A stretch of 54,056 nt of DNA from a virus: positions 1 through 54,056 of IMG/VR virus record IMGVR_UViG_3300042945_002470; one strand, given 5' to 3'. Below are positions 33,933 through 41,695 of this stretch, piece after piece; positions within the stretch are counted from its first letter, which is position 1, and each line of letters starts with the position of its first letter. Below the pieces are notes generated by a model, which was not told where the DNA came from, did not search any database, and saw only the letters and a program-made list of their open reading frames with translations. The position numbers were made by a program, and so were the translations under genes.

Positions 33933-34849
33933 AAAAAATAGTATTAATAGGTGGTTTTGGTTTTTTAGGTAAAAATTTACAAAATGCGTTAAAAGATCAT
34001 GAAGTACATACCATTTCTAGACGAAATGGGTATGACTTAATGGAAAAAAATAAAATAAAAGATTTTTTAGTTAAAACTAATCCAGACTATGTTATAAATT
34101 GTTCAGCTTATGTTGGCAGTTTGGAGTATGTTAACGCTCATACAGCTGATGTTATATCATATAATATTATGTTAGGTATAAATCTTTGGGATATACTGAA
34201 AGATATTGAATATAAAGGTATTGTTATAAACCCAATATCGAATTGTACCTATCCCGGTAAAGCTGACACACAAAAAGAAGATGAATGGTGGGACGGTATG
34301 GTACACCCTAGTATTATCTCATACGGTACGGCTAAAAAAACTATTTACATGATTAATAAGTGTTATGAGAAACAATACGGCATTAAAACCATAAATATTA
34401 TTATGCCAAATTCTTATGGTGAATATGATTATGATGACGAAAATAAAGTACATGCACTAAATGGTATTATTATAAGAATGTTAAAAATGGTAAAAACAAA
34501 CAACAATGAATTTACTGTTTGGGGCAGTGGCACACCGATAAGGGAGTGGGGTTATATGCCAGATACCGCTAATTTTATTAAATATATTATAGATAATGAG
34601 ATAAAAGAATTACCAAACCCCATAAATATGGGTAGAGGTGAAGGTCATACAATAAATGAAATAGCTGAAATTGTAAAATCTGAAATAAATGAAAACATCC
34701 AAATCGTAAATGATTTATCTAAAATAGATGGTGATCCTATAAAAATTTTAGACGGAACACTATTTAAAGAGCATTTCCCAAACTTCAAATTTACTGATAT
34801 TAGAGAGGGTATAAAAAATACAATAAATTATTACAAAAACAGAATTTAA
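33929..34849 (+). CDS. NAD(P)-dependent sugar epimerase/reductase (GDP-fucose synthase-like)
   Basis: 306 residues. KKIVLIGGFGFLGKNL is the NAD(P)-binding GxxGxxG, and SYGTAKK contains the catalytic Tyr132 and Lys136. The phrases DYVINCSAYVGS, a HTADVISYNIMLGINLWDIL helix and IMPNSYGEYDYDDENKVHAL resemble GDP-L-fucose synthase (WcaG: 'P......N....N..ag...', 'P.NlYGp.D.....shv.pali'). That enzyme makes GDP-L-fucose from GDP-4-keto-6-deoxymannose. The related ColC makes GDP-colitose. Its position among four fucosyltransferase-like genes agrees. Confidence 0.78.
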   Translation: MKKIVLIGGFGFLGKNLQNALKDHEVHTISRRNGYDLMEKNKIKDFLVKTNPDYVINCSAYVGSLEYVNAHTADVISYNIMLGINLWDILKDIEYKGIVINPISNCTYPGKADTQKEDEWWDGMVHPSIISYGTAKKTIYMINKCYEKQYGIKTINIIMPNSYGEYDYDDENKVHALNGIIIRMLKMVKTNNNEFTVWGSGTPIREWGYMPDTANFIKYIIDNEIKELPNPINMGRGEGHTINEIAEIVKSEINENIQIVNDLSKIDGDPIKILDGTLFKEHFPNFKFTDIREGIKNTINYYKNRI

Positions 34850-35646
34850 TGAGTTATTATATAATACATAAAATACATGATGGTGATGGTTTTTTTGCTA
34901 AATTTAACCATGTTTTAATGCATTTACATGAAGCTGATAGTTTAGGTTTAATACCTTATGTAGACTTCACTAAATCATCAAATATTAGAGACCATCATAA
35001 TCCCATCAATAATGAATGGGAATATTGCTTTAATCAAGATGTAATTATACATGATGTTTATAAAAATAACCATCAAATGTCTAACGGATTGTTTTTAGGA
35101 TGGTATCCAGCACAGGGAAAAAACTACAGAAATAAAGAATTAAGTTTGAGACTTAATTCTTTATACCAAAAATACGTTAAAGTTAAACCAGAAATATTAA
35201 ATAAGTTAAATCAAGAGGTAGAAAAATTTAAAACATTAGCTGTTCACTGTAGAAGAAGTGATATGGTAAGAGATCACCCAAACATAGGTTTAAATTACAC
35301 TAATCAAGTTTTTTTAGATAAAACATTAAAAATATTTAACGAAGGTAATTTTGAAAAAATTTATTTAGCTACAGAAGAGTACGAGATTTTAGATTTTTTT
35401 AAAAATGAATTAGGTGACAAGTTAATCTACCAAGATTGTTTTAGGGTAGGACCAAATGAATCACCGGTTTTTAAAACTGATACAAGACCATTACATAGAA
35501 CACAACAGTGTCAAGAAGTTTTGATAGATGCATTAAACATGTCAAAATGTAATAGTCTTTTATGTGGTGTTTCAGGTGTATCAAACGCCACAATTTACAT
35601 AAATGGGTTACAATTTGAAAATGTTTATTATTTTGATGAAATATGA
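34849..35646 (+). CDS. Fucosyltransferase-like protein
   Basis: 265 residues. TLAVHCRRSDMVRDHPN (HxRRxD motif), FEKIYLATEEYEILDFFKN and CNSLLCGVSGVSNATIYING match the plan of the 33108 protein and of NodZ/FUT8-type fucosyltransferases. The N-terminus FFAKFNHVLMHLHEADSLGL is the 'G.fs....vl..l..a...G..P.vd' segment found in such proteins. One-base overlap with the epimerase gene upstream. Whether the two act on different linkages cannot be told from sequence. Confidence 0.68.
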   Translation: MSYYIIHKIHDGDGFFAKFNHVLMHLHEADSLGLIPYVDFTKSSNIRDHHNPINNEWEYCFNQDVIIHDVYKNNHQMSNGLFLGWYPAQGKNYRNKELSLRLNSLYQKYVKVKPEILNKLNQEVEKFKTLAVHCRRSDMVRDHPNIGLNYTNQVFLDKTLKIFNEGNFEKIYLATEEYEILDFFKNELGDKLIYQDCFRVGPNESPVFKTDTRPLHRTQQCQEVLIDALNMSKCNSLLCGVSGVSNATIYINGLQFENVYYFDEI

Positions 35647-36248
35647 GAAAATACACAGAAAAAGAATTAATTAATTTTGAAGAAGATATTGCCGAAACTT
35701 TTAACGCGGGTAAAATAAAAGCCCCTGTACACTTATACAGTGGTAATGAAAAACAAATGATTGATATATTTGAAAATATATCTGATGAAGATTGGGTTTT
35801 TTGTTCTTGGAGATCACACTACCAATGTTTATTAAAAGGTGTACCACCTGAAATACTTAAGGAAGATATCATAAAAGGTAAATCTATAACATTATGTTAC
35901 CCTAGTCATAATATATATTCTTCAGCTATTGTTACTGGTAATATACCAATAGCCACAGGTGTGGCTTTGGATATTAAACGTAAAAATGGTAAAAACAAAG
36001 TTTGGTGTTTCGTTGGTGATATGACCTCTGAGACTGGTACATTTTTTGAAAATTGGAAGTATTCTGTTAATAATGATTTACCTATAACATATGTTATTGA
36101 AGATAATAATAAATCCGTTTGTACTGATACAAGAAAAACTTGGTCTAACGATGAGTTATATTTTGCTAAAGAAAACAGAAAAATAATGTACTATAAATAC
36201 GAATCTAAATACCCACACGCTGGAGCAGGAAAAAGAATACAGTTTTAA
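35643..36248 (+). CDS. Miniature TPP-dependent dehydrogenase E1 alpha-like subunit
   Basis: 201 residues, about 60% of a usual E1 alpha. WVFCSWRSHYQCLLKGVPPE matches the 'R.H...l..G' site, and CFVGDMTSETGTFFENWKYS with PITYVIEDNNKSV is the TPP/Mg motif (GD...x24...NN). The C-terminal part usual in pyruvate or branched-chain E1 is absent. It is followed after one base by the E1 beta-like gene. In some deoxy-sugar pathways such pairs add a two-carbon (acetyl-type) branch to a keto-sugar. That use here is inference. Confidence 0.78.
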   Translation: MRKYTEKELINFEEDIAETFNAGKIKAPVHLYSGNEKQMIDIFENISDEDWVFCSWRSHYQCLLKGVPPEILKEDIIKGKSITLCYPSHNIYSSAIVTGNIPIATGVALDIKRKNGKNKVWCFVGDMTSETGTFFENWKYSVNNDLPITYVIEDNNKSVCTDTRKTWSNDELYFAKENRKIMYYKYESKYPHAGAGKRIQF

Positions 36249-36249
36249 T

Positions 36250-36789
36250 ATGAAAAAATATTTTGATGAATTGAAAAAATCTATGGATTGGTTGAACACC
36301 AAACCAGACACATTATTTTTAGGTCAAGCTGTAGAATATGACGGTACATCTATGACGACAACAATTAAAGATGTTGACACATCCAAAAAGTTAGAAATGC
36401 CTGTCAACGAAGACATGCAGGTAGGAATGTCACTTGGTATGGCTTTAAATGGTACAGTACCAGTGTCCATATTTCCTAGATGGAATTTTTTAATTCTAGG
36501 GGCAAACCAAATTGTTAATCATTTGGATAAGATTAAAATAATGTCAAGTGGTGGCTATACACCTAAAGTTATTATTAGAACGTCTATTGGGTCACAAAGA
36601 CCTTTACATCCACAACATCAACACATATCAGATTTTACGGCAGGATTTAAAGCTATGTGTGATACTGTAGATATTATCAGACTTGATGAACCTGAACAGA
36701 TTTTTGAATCGTATAAATACGCTTATGAAAGGACAGATGGTAAATCAACTATTTTAGTAGAATGGGGGGATTATTATAATGAGAAATAA
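36250..36789 (+). CDS. Miniature E1 beta / transketolase Pyr-domain protein
   Basis: 179 residues. LFLGQAVEYDGTSMTTTIKD, EMPVNEDMQVGMSLGMALNG (with the Glu that activates TPP), a FPRWNFLILGANQIVNHLDK helix, and SSGGYTPKVIIRTSIGSQ with PLHPQHQH follow the E1 beta Pyr domain ('E..i.G.a.G.A..G..Pv.e....df...a.dqi.n..ak...ms.g....P.v.r...G......PqHsq'). The C-terminal transketolase domain (about 130 residues) is missing. It would pair with the 35643 protein to form the TPP pocket at the interface. Confidence 0.8.
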   Translation: MKKYFDELKKSMDWLNTKPDTLFLGQAVEYDGTSMTTTIKDVDTSKKLEMPVNEDMQVGMSLGMALNGTVPVSIFPRWNFLILGANQIVNHLDKIKIMSSGGYTPKVIIRTSIGSQRPLHPQHQHISDFTAGFKAMCDTVDIIRLDEPEQIFESYKYAYERTDGKSTILVEWGDYYNEK

Positions 36790-37804
36790 ATTTTATTTTC
36801 TAGATGAGGATGTTAAAAAAATACATCAACACGTTGATTTTTCTGAAATGAAAAATAAATCAATTCTTATTACTGGAGCAACTGGGTTAATAGGTCTTTA
36901 TTTATTACTATCATTAAAAGATATTTTTATAGAATATAATATTAAAATAACAATAATATATAAATCGAAAATAGATGATTTATTTAAGTGTTTTATAGAT
37001 TTTGATAAAATTGAGTGTATTAATGAAGATATTACCGATATCAAATCTTTAGAGAGTAAATTAGGTACTTATGATTATATAATTCATTCCGCTGGTTACG
37101 GACAACCAAATAGATTCTTAGAAAATGAATTAAAAACAATAGAATTAAATACATCGTCCACACTTTTTTTATTCAAAAAATTAAACACAAACGGTAAATT
37201 CTTATTCGTTAGTAGTAGTGAGGTTTATTCCGGAATAGATAATAACCAAACAGAAAGTGTTGTAGGTAGAACAACACCAGAACATAATAGAGCTTGTTAT
37301 ATTGAAGGTAAAAAATGTGGTGAGACAATTTGTAACATATATAGAAAATCTGGTGTTAATGCCAAATCAGTTAGATTATCTTTAGCATATGGACCAGGAA
37401 CTAAAATAAATGATAAAAGGGTACTAACTAATTTTATTGAAAAGTCTATATTAGATAAAGAAATAAAACTATTAGATAATGGTAGTTCTATAAGAACATA
37501 CATATACGTTGCGGATGCTATTATAATGTTTTGGAAGATATTATTTGAAGGTAAACAAAATGTTTATAACGTTGGTGGTATACAACCAAAAAGTATTTTT
37601 AATATAGCTAAAAAAATAGCTAGTTTAATGAATGTGGAAGTTATTAAACCAAACACTGAACACACTTTAACTGGTAGCCCAAAATCTGTTAAAATAGATT
37701 TAAAAAGATATAAAGAAGAATTTGGTTTTTTTGATTTCGAATCAATAGAAAACGGTTTAAAGAAAACAATAGAATGGCATAAAATATTATACCAAAACAA
37801 ATAA
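36779..37804 (+). CDS. NAD-dependent sugar epimerase/decarboxylase-like SDR
   Basis: 341 residues. ILITGATGLIGLYLL is the NAD-binding motif. YDYIIHSAGYGQPNRFL, KFLFVSSSEVYSG (catalytic Ser/Thr region), and CYIEGKKCGETI with Tyr174 and Lys178 complete the extended SDR active site. VRLSLAYGPGTKINDKRVLT and YVADAIIMFWKIL follow. The 'ASGYG.P..f' phrase is typical of UDP-glucuronate decarboxylase and dTDP-glucose dehydratase relatives. Substrate not determinable. It overlaps the E1 beta gene by 11 bases. Confidence 0.82.
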   Translation: MRNKFYFLDEDVKKIHQHVDFSEMKNKSILITGATGLIGLYLLLSLKDIFIEYNIKITIIYKSKIDDLFKCFIDFDKIECINEDITDIKSLESKLGTYDYIIHSAGYGQPNRFLENELKTIELNTSSTLFLFKKLNTNGKFLFVSSSEVYSGIDNNQTESVVGRTTPEHNRACYIEGKKCGETICNIYRKSGVNAKSVRLSLAYGPGTKINDKRVLTNFIEKSILDKEIKLLDNGSSIRTYIYVADAIIMFWKILFEGKQNVYNVGGIQPKSIFNIAKKIASLMNVEVIKPNTEHTLTGSPKSVKIDLKRYKEEFGFFDFESIENGLKKTIEWHKILYQNK

Positions 37805-37846
37805 ATATTATTTACAATAACGATTATATGATTTAATTTTTTTTAT

Positions 37847-38995
37847 ATGGTAAAATTAGTTAGCGATACAATAAATAAAGATGATATTAATTCATTAATA
37901 GAATGGTTATCACAAGATAAAATACCCAGACTAACTAAAGATGTTTTAACTAAAGAATTAGAGTTAAAGTGGTCTAAAAAAATGGGTACTAAATACTCTG
38001 TTTACGTAAATTCTGGATCTTCGGCAATATTACTAACATTAGCCGCATTAAAATATTCAAACAGACTTAAAAACAATAAAATAGTAGTGCCAGCTTTAAG
38101 TTGGGCCACTGATGTTAGTAGTCCTATGATTTTAGGTCTAGACCCAATAATGTGTGATTGTAATCTAGAAGATTTATCTTGTGATTTAACACAACTAGAA
38201 GATATATTCATAAAAGAATCACCATCCACATTAATTTTAGTTTCACCATTAGGGTTTGTACCTAAAATGGATAAAGTTGTGGAATTATGTCAAAAATACG
38301 ATGTTATATTATTAGAAGATGTTTGTGAAAGTATGGGATCTAAATTTGATGACAAATATTTAGGCTCTTTCGGTTTCGCTTCTTTTTTTTCACTCTATTT
38401 CGGACACCATTTAAGTACAATAGAAGGTGGGTTTATCAACACCAATGATGAGGAATTTTATTACACTTTATTAATGATGAGAAGTCATGGATGGGATAGG
38501 GATATACCATCTTGGAAACAGGAGGAATATAGAAAAAAATATAATTGTAGTGAATTCGACGCTTTATATAATTTTTACATACCAGGGTTTAATATGAGAG
38601 CCACAGACTTACAAGCCTTTATTGGTTTAAGGGTTATAGATAGGTTGGATGAGTATGTTGAAAAGAGAAATGAAAACTTCTTTTTATATAACAACAGTAT
38701 ACATAATACTAAACTTAAATTACGTATAGACAATAACTGTTTCATATCAAATTTTGCTATGCCTGTTGTATGTGAAAATAGGAATGATGTTGTAAAAAAA
38801 TTATTAAACAACAATATAGAAGTTAGACCATTAATAGCTGGTAATATGGGAAATAAACCTATGTGGTATGAAAAATACGGTAAGGTAGAACTCCCTAACG
38901 CTAATTTAATAGACAAATTAGGGTTCTATTTACCAAATCACCAAGATTTAAATTATAACGACATAGATAAGATATCTGATATTATAAATGGATAA
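37847..38995 (+). CDS. DegT-fold PLP/PMP protein with His in place of Lys (sugar 3-dehydratase type)
   Basis: 382 residues. The fold is clear: YVNSGSSAILLTLAAL, KIVVPALSWATDVSSPM, VILLEDVCESMGSKFDDKYL, then FFSLYFGHHLSTIEGG, and IPGFNMRATDLQAFIGL. Where aminotransferases have the Schiff-base Lys, this protein has His187-His188. In this fold, His at that place marks 3-dehydratases such as ColD and the E1-type enzymes that remove the 3-OH of 4-keto-6-deoxysugars. I recall His188 as the ColD residue. Cys residues for an iron-sulfur cluster are not obvious, so ColD-type chemistry is the better guess. There are 42 bases between it and the preceding gene. Confidence 0.8.
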   Translation: MVKLVSDTINKDDINSLIEWLSQDKIPRLTKDVLTKELELKWSKKMGTKYSVYVNSGSSAILLTLAALKYSNRLKNNKIVVPALSWATDVSSPMILGLDPIMCDCNLEDLSCDLTQLEDIFIKESPSTLILVSPLGFVPKMDKVVELCQKYDVILLEDVCESMGSKFDDKYLGSFGFASFFSLYFGHHLSTIEGGFINTNDEEFYYTLLMMRSHGWDRDIPSWKQEEYRKKYNCSEFDALYNFYIPGFNMRATDLQAFIGLRVIDRLDEYVEKRNENFFLYNNSIHNTKLKLRIDNNCFISNFAMPVVCENRNDVVKKLLNNNIEVRPLIAGNMGNKPMWYEKYGKVELPNANLIDKLGFYLPNHQDLNYNDIDKISDIING

Positions 38996-39557
38996 CATAT
39001 TTTTTGATAAAAAAAAGTTAAAGTACTGTGGTGAAAATGTAATCATAGGTAAAACAGTAAGGATTAGAAAACCAGAAGAATCTATTATAGGTGATAACAC
39101 AATAATAGACGATTTTGCTTACATTTCTTGTGCAATAGAGATAGGTAAAAATTGTCATATAGCCTCACATGTTTCTATATCTGGTGGATCCGGTAAATTT
39201 AAAATGGGTGACTATTCAACAATTTCAAATCATTGTTCAATACATTGTGCTTCTAGTGATTATACAATAGTTTCTTTAGATTTGCCGTCTGTGCCTAAAG
39301 AATTACAATTTGGTGGTGAAGTAGGTGACGTAATATTAGGTGATTTTGTTACTATAGGTGCACATTCTTGTATACTACCATCAGTTAACATACCTAACGG
39401 ACTATCTTGTGGTGCACATAGTTTAATAAAACATAAAGATGTTTTAAAAGGTTGGTCATTATATGTCGGATCACCATTAAAATTTATTAGAAACAGAAAT
39501 ACAGAACAATTACAAAATTGGCTTAATAACAACAATATAAATTATATGATTAAATGA
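38988..39557 (+). CDS. Left-handed beta-helix (hexapeptide) acyltransferase
   Basis: 189 residues. Hexapeptide-type turns run from about residue 15 to 150: GENVIIGKTVRIRK, IIGDNTIIDDFAYIS, IEIGKNCHIASHVSIS, and VGDVILGDFVTIGAHSCILP, followed by VNIPNGLSCGAHSLI and a GWSLYVGSPLKFIRNR end ('G.Pak.i..r'). This is the WbbJ/VatD-like sugar O- or N-acetyltransferase class. It is probably the last tailoring step for the sugar made by neighbouring enzymes. It overlaps both neighbours by 4-8 bases. Confidence 0.88.
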   Translation: MDNIFFDKKKLKYCGENVIIGKTVRIRKPEESIIGDNTIIDDFAYISCAIEIGKNCHIASHVSISGGSGKFKMGDYSTISNHCSIHCASSDYTIVSLDLPSVPKELQFGGEVGDVILGDFVTIGAHSCILPSVNIPNGLSCGAHSLIKHKDVLKGWSLYVGSPLKFIRNRNTEQLQNWLNNNNINYMIK

Positions 39558-40498
39558 AAAAAATATTTATTACCGGAGGTGCTGGGTATATAGGTACCAC
39601 TTTAATACCATTATTGTTAGAAAACAAACTACAAGTAACAGTTTATGATTCATTATTATTTAATAACGGTGATAAACTGTTACCGTACATAACTAATGAA
39701 AATTTCACTTTTATTGAAGGTGATATTAGAGATAAAGAGAATTTAAGTAAACACATAAAAAATCATGATATAGTAATCCATTTAGCCGCTTTAGTCGGAT
39801 TTCCAATATGTAGAGAAAAGGGGGAAAAAGAATCTTACGATGTTAATGTTATTGGTACAAAAAACGTTATTGATTCTATGAATGAAAATCAGTATTTATT
39901 ATTTGGTTCTACTGGATCTAATTACGGTGAAGTTAAAGGTATTTGTACAGAAGAAACACCCTTAAACCCATTGTCTATATATGGTAGAACTAAAACAGAT
40001 GCTGAAAAATTGGTTTTGGATAGAAAAAATAGTACAGCTTTTAGATTTGCAACAGCTTTTGGGGTTTCTCCAAGACTAAGATTAGATTTGTTAGTAAACG
40101 ATTTGACATATAAATCAATTAAAGAAGGTTATGGTGTTATTTATGAATCACATTTTTTAAGAACATTTATTCACGTTAAAGACATAGCAAGTGTTTTTTT
40201 ATTTGCTATAAAAAATAATGATAAAATGAAAAACAATGTTTACAATGTGGGATCGGATTCAATGAATTATTCAAAAAAAGAAATCTGTGAATTAATCAAA
40301 AAAGAGATACCATCAGTTTATTTTAATTACGCTGACGTTGGTGAAGATGCGGATAAAAGAAATTATAAAGTTAGTTACGATAAAATAAAATCATTAGGTT
40401 TTGAAACCAAAGTAGATATAACAACAGGTATTAAAGAAATTATTAAAGTAATACCATTATTAAAATTAAATAATCCCTACTATAATGTATTAAAATGA
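39554..40498 (+). CDS. NAD-dependent sugar epimerase/dehydratase (SDR)
   Basis: 314 residues. KKIFITGGAGYIGTTL, DIVIHLAALVGFPICREKGE, LLFGSTGSNYGEVKGIC, and SIYGRTKTDAEKLVL with Tyr143 and Lys147. FRFATAFGVSPRLRLDLLVN, LRTFIHVKDIASVFLFA and VYNVGS follow. Complete extended SDR of the GalE/RmlB relatives. 'ALVG.P.C' and 'FGvSPR.R.DLlvN' are typical of enzymes in O-antigen clusters. It is the third SDR in the island and may act before or after the TPP-dependent step. Confidence 0.88.
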   Translation: MKKIFITGGAGYIGTTLIPLLLENKLQVTVYDSLLFNNGDKLLPYITNENFTFIEGDIRDKENLSKHIKNHDIVIHLAALVGFPICREKGEKESYDVNVIGTKNVIDSMNENQYLLFGSTGSNYGEVKGICTEETPLNPLSIYGRTKTDAEKLVLDRKNSTAFRFATAFGVSPRLRLDLLVNDLTYKSIKEGYGVIYESHFLRTFIHVKDIASVFLFAIKNNDKMKNNVYNVGSDSMNYSKKEICELIKKEIPSVYFNYADVGEDADKRNYKVSYDKIKSLGFETKVDITTGIKEIIKVIPLLKLNNPYYNVLK

Positions 40499-40895
40499 AA
40501 GACAGAAAGTATTTACCCACAATGTCGGAATTGATAGATTATCAATTGTACAATTAAAAGAAGTTTTTATTCTTGAACATAAATTAGAATATTCAAAAGA
40601 AATAAAAATTATTACACATGATATACAATTATTTTTAGATGAAAATAAAAATAATATAAACACTGAAACAATAAGAGCTGTAGTGATTTTATTCCAAATA
40701 AATCCCTATATATGACATAATGAATCTAACTATCGTAAAGGTATTAAATACGGTAATAATTTAGAGTTAACCCATGGGTTAAAAGGTATTAGAAATACCA
40801 CAAAAAATAAAATACAAGAAATTGTAGGTGGACATAAAGATTATAAAATTGATTGTTTAGCAGCCGAATTTAAAGATTCGGAAATTAGTTGGTAA
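40495..40895 (+). pseudogene. Decayed gene of an 'ELIDRLSIV' family
   Basis: The start ATG at 40495 overlaps the preceding stop. Translation gives KDRKYLPTMSELID and then stops at once. Inserting four bases in GATAGATTA near 40532 gives DRLSIVQLKEVFILEHKLEY and so on, to INPYI, a TGA at 40713-40715 where Trp would fit (I-W-HNESNYRKG), then GLKGIRNTTKNKI and TAA at 40893-40895. The restored length (405 bases) is a multiple of three. 'T..ELIDRLSIVN.K' and 'W..E...RKG' are familiar from small proteins in glycan clusters, but I cannot name the function. Two independent lesions indicate decay. Confidence 0.7.
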
Positions 40896-40897
40896 TT

Positions 40898-41695
40898 ATG
40901 ACTAAAAGACGAAATAAAAAATTAACACAAGAAGATATCGACAATATCGAATCTTTTAATCAACAAAAACAAATAAACGATGGTGGTAATACATTTTTAT
41001 CTAACATTAAAGTTGACGTTAAACCAAAAACTGAAAACCAAAAAAAATTGGTTCAAGCCATAAAAGATAATGAAATAACAATAGCTTCAGGTTTACCTGG
41101 AACTGGTAAAACTTTTCTTGCATGTGCCGAGGCTTTAAAGTTATTAAAAAACCCTGAATTACCTTACCATAAAATTATATTGGTTAAATCAGTTACCACT
41201 CTGAAGGATGAGGAGATTGGTTATTTAAAGGGTACTATGGAAGAAAAGATGGAACCATTTATGGACTCATTTTTAGATAACTTTAATAAAATTATAGGTG
41301 AGGTTTTAACACATAAATTAAGGGATGCTAAATATATAGAAATAAAACCTATAGCTTATGTTCGTGGTAGAAGTATTGATAAATCTATTATTATCATTGA
41401 TGAGGCACAAAACATTAGTTTGGATAACATGAGAACTTTAATGACACGTATCGGTGAAAACTCCAAGTTAATTATATTGGGTGATGTTAAACAAAAAGAT
41501 ATTCGTAATAGAAAAGAAAGTTCATTAGAAGTGGTTATAGAACGTTTTAAAGATAAACCAAATTTCGGTACCGTAGAATTAAGAAATGAAGAAGATATTG
41601 TACGTAACCCAATTATTAAAGTTATTGAAGATATTTTTGATACTATAGAAGAAGAGAAAACCAATAACGGTAAAAAACAAATTTTAAAAGACTAA
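40898..41695 (+). CDS. phoH: PhoH-like ATPase
   Basis: 265 residues from the ATG at 40898. A TTG nine bases upstream would overlap the preceding stop and is less likely. Walker A is ASGLPGTGKTFLAC (residues 65-72), motif II is IIIDEAQNISLDN (Asp168), then RIGENSKLIILGDVKQ, as in PhoH/RhlB-type nucleotide-binding domains. LVKSVTTLKDEEIGYLKGTM is the conserved 'P.....e.lGfLpG' segment. PhoH genes are widespread in marine and T4-like phages. The function is still uncertain, perhaps RNA-related helicase activity. It is one base coupled with the next gene. Confidence 0.93.
   Translation: MTKRRNKKLTQEDIDNIESFNQQKQINDGGNTFLSNIKVDVKPKTENQKKLVQAIKDNEITIASGLPGTGKTFLACAEALKLLKNPELPYHKIILVKSVTTLKDEEIGYLKGTMEEKMEPFMDSFLDNFNKIIGEVLTHKLRDAKYIEIKPIAYVRGRSIDKSIIIIDEAQNISLDNMRTLMTRIGENSKLIILGDVKQKDIRNRKESSLEVVIERFKDKPNFGTVELRNEEDIVRNPIIKVIEDIFDTIEEEKTNNGKKQILKD

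Noticed and set aside
23529-40715. TGA read as Trp throughout the phage
   Set aside because: Many intact genes end in TGA in ATGA overlaps (for example 26651-26653 and 40496-40498), so TGA is a normal stop. The TGA at 40713 lies in a gene with a second lesion.
40889-40897. TTG start for PhoH
   Set aside because: It would overlap the preceding stop region. The ATG at 40898 with an A/T-rich leader suits the genome's pattern.
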